DNA from: Viridibacterium curvum
GTDB lineage: Bacteria; Pseudomonadota; Gammaproteobacteria; Burkholderiales; Rhodocyclaceae
Reading direction: 5' to 3'
DNA: 64,000 bases
Assembly (NCBI RefSeq): GCF_039544165.1
Contig: NZ_BAABLD010000001.1
Span: 179,480-243,479, forward strand
The notes beneath the pieces are model-generated. The model was not told the DNA's origin. It ran no database searches and saw nothing but the letters and a program-made list of their open reading frames with translations. Below, piece after piece: positions 62,201 through 64,000 of this stretch (position 1 is the stretch's first letter; every line of letters begins with the position of its first letter). A program made the position numbers and the translations under genes.

Positions 62201-64000
62201 TCCGTGGCGCCATCACTGTCGGTGGACAGCACGGTCAGGGTGTCGCTGCCGTTGTAGTTGAGCACTCCCTGGTAGATCAGGCTGGCCAGGGTGGCGTTGA
62301 TATCGGCTTGCACACCAGAAATGGTCAGGTTGTCCGTGCCATTGCTCCCTGAGGAGATGCTCGCGGCGCCGGATAGCGTGACGTTGAGCGTACCGTGCAG
62401 CACGCTGAGGTTGACGCTGATGAGGTTGGCGTCGGCGTCATTGACCGAGATGGTCGAGATGGCGAGCGGTGTGTCTTCGTTGACTGTCTGCGCACCCGGC
62501 ACAGAATTCACGGGCGAATCATTGACCGGATTGACGGTGATGGCGACGGTGTCTGAATCGCTCTTGGCGCCACCGGATCCGGTGTTGCCCTGGTCGCTGG
62601 TGACGATGCTGAGTGTGTCGGAGCCGTTGTAGTTGGCTGTGGGCGAATAGCTCAACCCCGCCAGTGCGGTGTTGATGTTGGCGACGGTGCCGGTGAAGGT
62701 CATCGTGGTGTCGCCCGTGCCGTCACCGCTGGAGAAGGACAGGCCGCTGATACCGGACAGTGTGAGCGTGCCGTGTGAAACGCTGAGGGTGACCTGCATC
62801 GAGCCGGATGCGGCATCGACGTCTGAAATCGAGATGAGGTTGCTGTTGCCGGACGAGAATACCAGGGCTGTGTCTTCGTTTGTGCTCTGTGCGGCGGGGA
62901 CTGAGTTCACCGGAGCGTCGTTGACGGCATTGACGGTGATGGCGACGGTGTCGGAGTCGCTCTTGGCGCCGCCCGATCCGGTGTTGCCCTGGTCGCTGGT
63001 GACGATGCTGAGTGTATCGGAGCCGTTGTAGTTCGAGGTTGGCGTGTAGCTGAGGCCCGCCAGCGCGGTATTGATGTTGGCGACGGTGCCGGTAAAGGTC
63101 ATCGTGGTGTCGCCCGTGCCGTCACCGGTTGAGAATGACAGGCCGCTGGTGCCGGATAGCGTGAGCGTGCCGTTCGAGACGCTCAGCGTGACCTGCATCG
63201 AGCCCGAGGCAGCGTCGGCATCCGAGATCGAAATCAGGTTGCCGTTGCCCGACGAGAACACCAGGGGCGTGTCTTCATTGGTGCTTTGCGCGGCAGGCAC
63301 CGAGTTGACGGGCGCATCATTGACGGCGCTGATCGTGATGGCGATGTTGTCCGAGTCGGTTTGGGTTCCGCCTGAGCCGGTATTGCCCTGGTCGCTGGTA
63401 ACGATGCTCAGCGTGTCGGAGCCGGTGTAATTGGATGTCGGTGCGTAGACAAGGCCAGCCAGTGCGGCGTTGATATTGGTGACCGTGCCGGTGAAGGTCA
63501 TGGTCGCATCGCTCGTGCCGTCGCCAGCGGAGAATGACAGGCCCGTGATGCCTGACAATGTCAGCGTACCGTTCGAGACAGTGAGGGTGACCTGCATCGA
63601 GCTGGACGCAGCATCGGCATCCGAGATCGAGATCAGGTTGCCGTTGCCGGACGAGAAGATCAGCGACGTGTCTTCGTTGGTGCTTTGCGAACCCGGTACG
63701 GAGTTGATGGGGGCATCGTTGACCGAGCTCACGCTGATGTTGCGTGTGTTACTGCCGGTTGTTGAACCATCATTGACCGTGAAGGTGACGGTGCGTGTGC
63801 TGGTACTCGGGTTGTCCGAGGTGTTCTGGTAGGTGATGGAGCGCAGCGCGGTCTGGTAGTTCGCGACGGTAGTCGTACCGCTCAGGGTCAGCACACCGGT
63901 GGTGGCGTTCCACGAACCCGTGATGCCCAGCTGGTTGGTGAAGGCCAGCACGTCCTGCGATGAGCTGTAGTTGCTGCTGATCGTGATCGTCGCGCCGGTC
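53233..64000 (-). CDS. Giant cadherin-like repeat surface protein (N-terminus beyond window)
   Basis: At least 3588 residues, open to the right edge, so the N-terminus and any secretion signal are missing. The visible part is almost entirely beta-sandwich repeats joined by VNDAP linkers, the calcium-binding hallmark of bacterial cadherin-like (tandem-95, CADG) modules. Order from the N-terminal side: module B (63724-64000, partial); modules A1-A4 and a variant (61771-63723); two B (60982-61770); two unrelated Ig-like units (60328-60981); A and C modules mixed (57541-60327); nine dystroglycan-type units (54955-57540); three further cadherin-like units (about 53950-54954); a Pro/Thr linker (about 53821-53950); and a 195-residue C-terminal region with a hydrophobic segment (GALLGAGVVWWAG, GLLAALMASLPAW) and a basic tail. 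Likely a very large adhesin; retention mechanism not seen. Confidence 0.9.
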   Translation of the reverse strand, partial: TGATITISSNYSSSQDVLAFTNQLGITGSWNATTGVLTLSGTTTVANYQTALRSITYQNTSDNPSTSTRTVTFTVNDGSTTGSNTRNISVSSVNDAPINSVPGSQSTNEDTSLIFSSGNGNLISISDADAASSSMQVTLTVSNGTLTLSGITGLSFSAGDGTSDATMTFTGTVTNINAALAGLVYAPTSNYTGSDTLSIVTSDQGNTGSGGTQTDSDNIAITISAVNDAPVNSVPAAQSTNEDTPLVFSSGNGNLISISDADAASGSMQVTLSVSNGTLTLSGTSGLSFSTGDGTGDTTMTFTGTVANINTALAGLSYTPTSNYNGSDTLSIVTSDQGNTGSGGAKSDSDTVAITVNAVNDAPVNSVPAAQSTNEDTALVFSSGNSNLISISDVDAASGSMQVTLSVSHGTLTLSGISGLSFSSGDGTGDTTMTFTGTVANINTALAGLSYSPTANYNGSDTLSIVTSDQGNTGSGGAKSDSDTVAITVNPVNDSPVNSVPGAQTVNEDTPLAISTISVNDADANLISVNLSVLHGTLNVTLSGAASISSGSNGTDNLTISGVQADINATLASLIYQGVLNYNGSDTLTVLSTDSDGATDSDTINITVNAVNDAPVNSVPAAQSTNEDTALVFSSGNGNLISISDVDATAGSMQVTLGVSNGTLTLSGTTGLSFSSGDGTGDATMTFTGTVANINAALAGLSYAPTANYNGSDTLSIVTSDQGNTGSGGAKSDSDTVAITVNPINDAPVLSTTSSTLAYTENAAATAIDTGLTVSDIDSSTLNSATIQISGNYASGQDVLAFTNQNGITGSWNSGTGTLTLSGSASLANYQTALRSVTYQNTSDNPSTSTRTVSFLINDGSANSNTATRNISVAAVNDAPVVTTTGSTLTYTENGSATAVDAALTVSDADTTNLTGATVSISSNYAGSQDVLAFSNQLGITGSWNASTGVLTLSGTTTVANYQTALRSITYQNTSDNPSTSTRTVTFTVNDGSTTGSNTRNISVAAVNDAPVANNDTASTSPGIAINVTVKANDTDPDNSVSSLTVTIVDTTGLGATASASVNGDGSIHFDPGVETGTQTIIYRITDAGGLYSEATLTINVAANTPPTGADDSASSTDGHATLTEDSTYVFAAIDFGFADVDPGQSFGGVRIDSLPTAGTLTLNGASITAGDVISASDIAGGLLVFTPATDGNGTPYATFTYSVQDNFGGFDTTPDTFTLNVTAVNDAPINNVPGAQSTNEDTALVFSSGNGNLISITDVDSASSDLQVTLSVTNGTLTLSGTTGLNFVSGDGTADASMVFSGTRTAINAALNGLSYAPTANYNGSDTLSIDVDDQGNTGSGGNLTDSDSVSITINAVNDAPTATITPATYNATEQVSLDLAGSMSLSDSDAGSNTITATLSVISGTLTATAGGTGANVSGSGSNTLTITGTQTQINNLLAGNGGSTLSYIINSNMPPASDTLTLNVDDGGNSGSGGNQTASDSATINITAVNDAPVVTIAQPAYSATEQVSLSLEGTGLSISDTDAASSSITATLSVSSGTLTVSAGSTGAGVSGSGSNTVTLTGTLTQINNLLAGSGSASISYVINSNTPPTTDTLTLAVNDGGNTGSGGALTDSESVTINIAAVNDAPINSVPGAQSTNEDTALVFSSGNGNLISIADVDAASGAMEVTLSVGNGTLTLSGTTGLSFSTGDGAADATMTFTGTIANINAALAGLSYTPTANYNGPDTLSIATRDQGNTGSGGTLSDADTVAITVNAANDAPVVTISQPSYSATEQVTLALAGTGLSIADVDAASGSITATLSVTSGTLTVAAGTTGVGVSGSGSNSVTLSGTLAQINNLLAGSGASSIGYVINSDTPPASDTLTLAVNDNGNTGGGNLTDSESVTINISAVNDAPTATITPASYNATEQVSLTLAGTGLSISDADASGSVTATLSVTSGTLNATAGSTGVSVSGSGSNTLTLTGTVAQINNLLAGNGGSTLSYIINSDTPPASDTLSLVANDGSLTGSDSATISITAVNDAPINTVPGAQSTDEDTPLVFSSGNGNLIAVTSVDLGSGELEVTLSVTNGTLTLASLTGLTFSTGDGSGDASMVFTGVLADVNNALNGLSFTPDSHFHGSAILSLTSNDQGNTGSGGPQSDTDTVNINVVSVNNAPTLDNTIADQTATEDTAFSFTVPANSFSDVDTGDTLTWSTSALPSWLSFNSATRTFSGTPANGDVGTTSITVTVTDSQGATASDVFTLTVNNVNDAPTLDNTIADQTANEDSAFSFTVPANSFSDVDAGDTLTWSTSALPSWLSFNSATRTFSGTPANGNVGATNITVTVTDSQGAAASDVFTLTVNNVNDAPTLDNTIADQTATEDAAFSFTVPANSFSDVDTGDTLIWSTSALPSWLSFNSATRTFSGTPANGDVGTTSITVTVTDSQGATASDVFTLTVNNVNDAPTLDNAIADQSAVEDTAFNFTVPANSFSDVDASDTLTWSTSALPSWLSFNSATRTFSGTPANGDVGATNITVTVTDSQGATASDVFTLTVSNVNDAPTLDNTIADQTATEDTAFSFTVPANSFSDVDTGDTLTWSTSALPSWLSFNSATRTFSGTPANGDVGATNITVTVTDSQGATASDVFTLTVNNVNDAPVFTSTPVTNVAESTAYTYNITTNDVDVGDTLAITATTLPSWLSLTDNGDGTATLTGTPSNADVGSHSVVLRVFDGTAFVTQSFSITVANTNDAPTLDNTIADQTATEDTAFSFTVPANSFSDVDTGDTLIWSTSALPSWLSFNSATRTFSGTPANGDVGTTSITVTVTDSQGATASDVFTLTVNNVNDAPTLDNAIADQSAVEDTAFNFTVPANSFNDVDAGDTLTWSTSALPSWLSFNSATRTFSGTPANGNVGATNITVTVTDSQGAAASDVFTLTVSNVNDAPTLDNTIADQTATEDTAFSFTVPTNSFSDVDTGDTLIWSTSALPSWLSFNSATRTFSGTPANGDAGATNITVTVTDSQGATASDVFTLTVNNVNDAPTLNTNTGTTLNEGASIVITTGMLSASDVDNSNAQIIYTLNSQPAHGQISVNGVAQAIGGSFTQADLLAGLVSFTHDGSESTSDAFIVTLTDSAGASGGSAIFNVTITPVNDNTPVISGGASTSTSVSENTTAVTTVSASDADLPAETLSYSIIGGADAALFSINSSTGALSFITPPNFEAPGDANTDNVYIVAVRASDGTNTSSQTISVTVTNVLEAPVLTAPGSAGGISGSAISLPGTSVADDDSGTLTVTLSVAQGSLSLTPSGAVAAGGLGTGAVTLTGTIADLNASLNTLSYLGSSIGSQTLSMTVSDGTTTVSGSSTVEVSAGSVTPTPTPTPAPTPAPSPEPEPTPVPTPTPTPPPTPAPGPTPSPGDSTVEDEFKKPPEDLPFVVIQTDTPDATTRSSGTPSSSTTSSDNLDQVFEAQQLETLLVGNTEAANMLRTPFLQTSRLNDDGSLEEISLQVDIRPADQVSDEHLFDMSPSQAGKAVGALLGAGVVWWAGRSAGLLAALMASLPAWRTIDPLPVLARDRRRQGRSDNLLPLGQGDKFIAPGKMELPPSRLMSEIDH
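54955..57540 (-). repeat. Array of nine 96-residue dystroglycan-type cadherin repeats
   Basis: Eight units of exactly 288 bases and one divergent unit of 282 bases (55819-56100). Unit borders at the V of VNDAPTLDN: 57540, 57252, 56964, 56676, 56388, 56100 (divergent), 55818, 55530, 55242. The eight share TLTWSTSALPSWLSFNSATR or a one-residue variant and GTPANG. They are nearly identical at DNA level, implying recent duplication or gene conversion. Confidence 0.95.
57940..59928 (-). repeat. Module C repeats (EQVSL type) interleaved with module A
   Basis: Four related modules of 402, 405, 402 and 381 bases (59527-59928, 59122-59526, 58321-58722, 57940-58320) contain NATEQVSL or SATEQVSL near the start and INNLLAG near the middle. 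One module A copy (58723-59121) separates the second and third. Confidence 0.9.
61771..63723 (-). repeat. Tandem 399-base cadherin-like modules A1-A4
   Basis: Units at 63325-63723, 62926-63324, 62527-62925 and 61771-62169 are each exactly 399 bases (133 residues) and begin VNDAP.NSVP. Between the third and fourth lies a 357-base variant (62170-62526) with different core sequence (NLISVNLSVLHGTLNVTLSG). Further copies of module A occur at 59929-60327, 58723-59121 and 57541-57939. Confidence 0.92.

Overview
This window reads as chromosome from a Betaproteobacterium with high G+C, most likely Rhodocyclales-like. The grounds are a two-domain FlgJ, monomeric NADP-isocitrate dehydrogenase, an fmdB-DUF502-aspS run, pilBCD next to a cytochrome-assembly gene and ffh, an Asp-type (not Cys-type) HemB metal site, and close proteobacterial relatives throughout. 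The order-level placement is inference. Coding density is high, start and stop codons often overlap (ATGA, GTGA, TGATG), and there is no phage, plasmid, transposase or CRISPR signature.

Layout. 1-2.3 kb: end of a flagellar operon (flgI partial, flgJ) facing a small Ala/Pro/Lys-rich exported protein. 2.4-6.5 kb: bioA, divergent from a translationally coupled trio, yaaA - M14 carboxypeptidase - queF. 6.55-6.66 kb: tRNA-Thr(CGU) with its terminator. 7.2-15.7 kb: type IV pilus minor pilin operon (pilE-like, fimT, pilV, pilW, pilX, pilY1), ending in a TonB-C-like protein; three of its products carry unusual Ser/Ala-rich tracts. 15.9-19.9 kb: malate synthase, a 50-residue basic protein with its own promoter and terminator, and acetoacetyl-CoA synthetase. 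20.0-22.3 kb: DNA alkylation repair operon (ada-like, alkB, alkA-like) framed by palindromic repeats. 22.5-31 kb: an exported discoidin/pectate-lyase-like protein, monomeric icd, a TPR response regulator with a changed phosphosite, oligopeptidase B and a pirin. 31-38 kb: aspS, DUF502, fmdB, pilD, pilC, pilB. 38-46 kb: ypjD-like gene, ffh, a Na+/H+ antiporter-like protein, a ferritin-like DUF455 protein, cytochrome c4, engB, hemB and a lipoprotein. 46-50 kb: bioB, a NhaD-type antiporter, bioC and a HAD phosphatase on one strand. 50-51.6 kb: comF and trmL. 51.6-64 kb: a membrane GGDEF protein translated one base after a giant cadherin-like repeat protein that runs off the right edge.

How it fits together. 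The pilus operon and the distant pilBCD operon supply pilin-like subunits, the tip protein, prepilin peptidase, platform protein and assembly ATPase. Biotin genes are split between bioA and bioB/bioC, 40 kb apart. Central metabolism is represented by malate synthase, icd and acetoacetyl-CoA synthetase. The giant surface-type protein coupled to a diguanylate cyclase, together with the serine-rich pilus proteins, suggests a large investment in surface attachment. The most unusual observations are that coupling, the mosaic structure of the giant protein's repeats, the serine tracts of the pilus tip complex, a possible minus-strand small RNA with a 16S-tail-like loop near 44.3 kb, and a terminator-like hairpin in the bioB leader.
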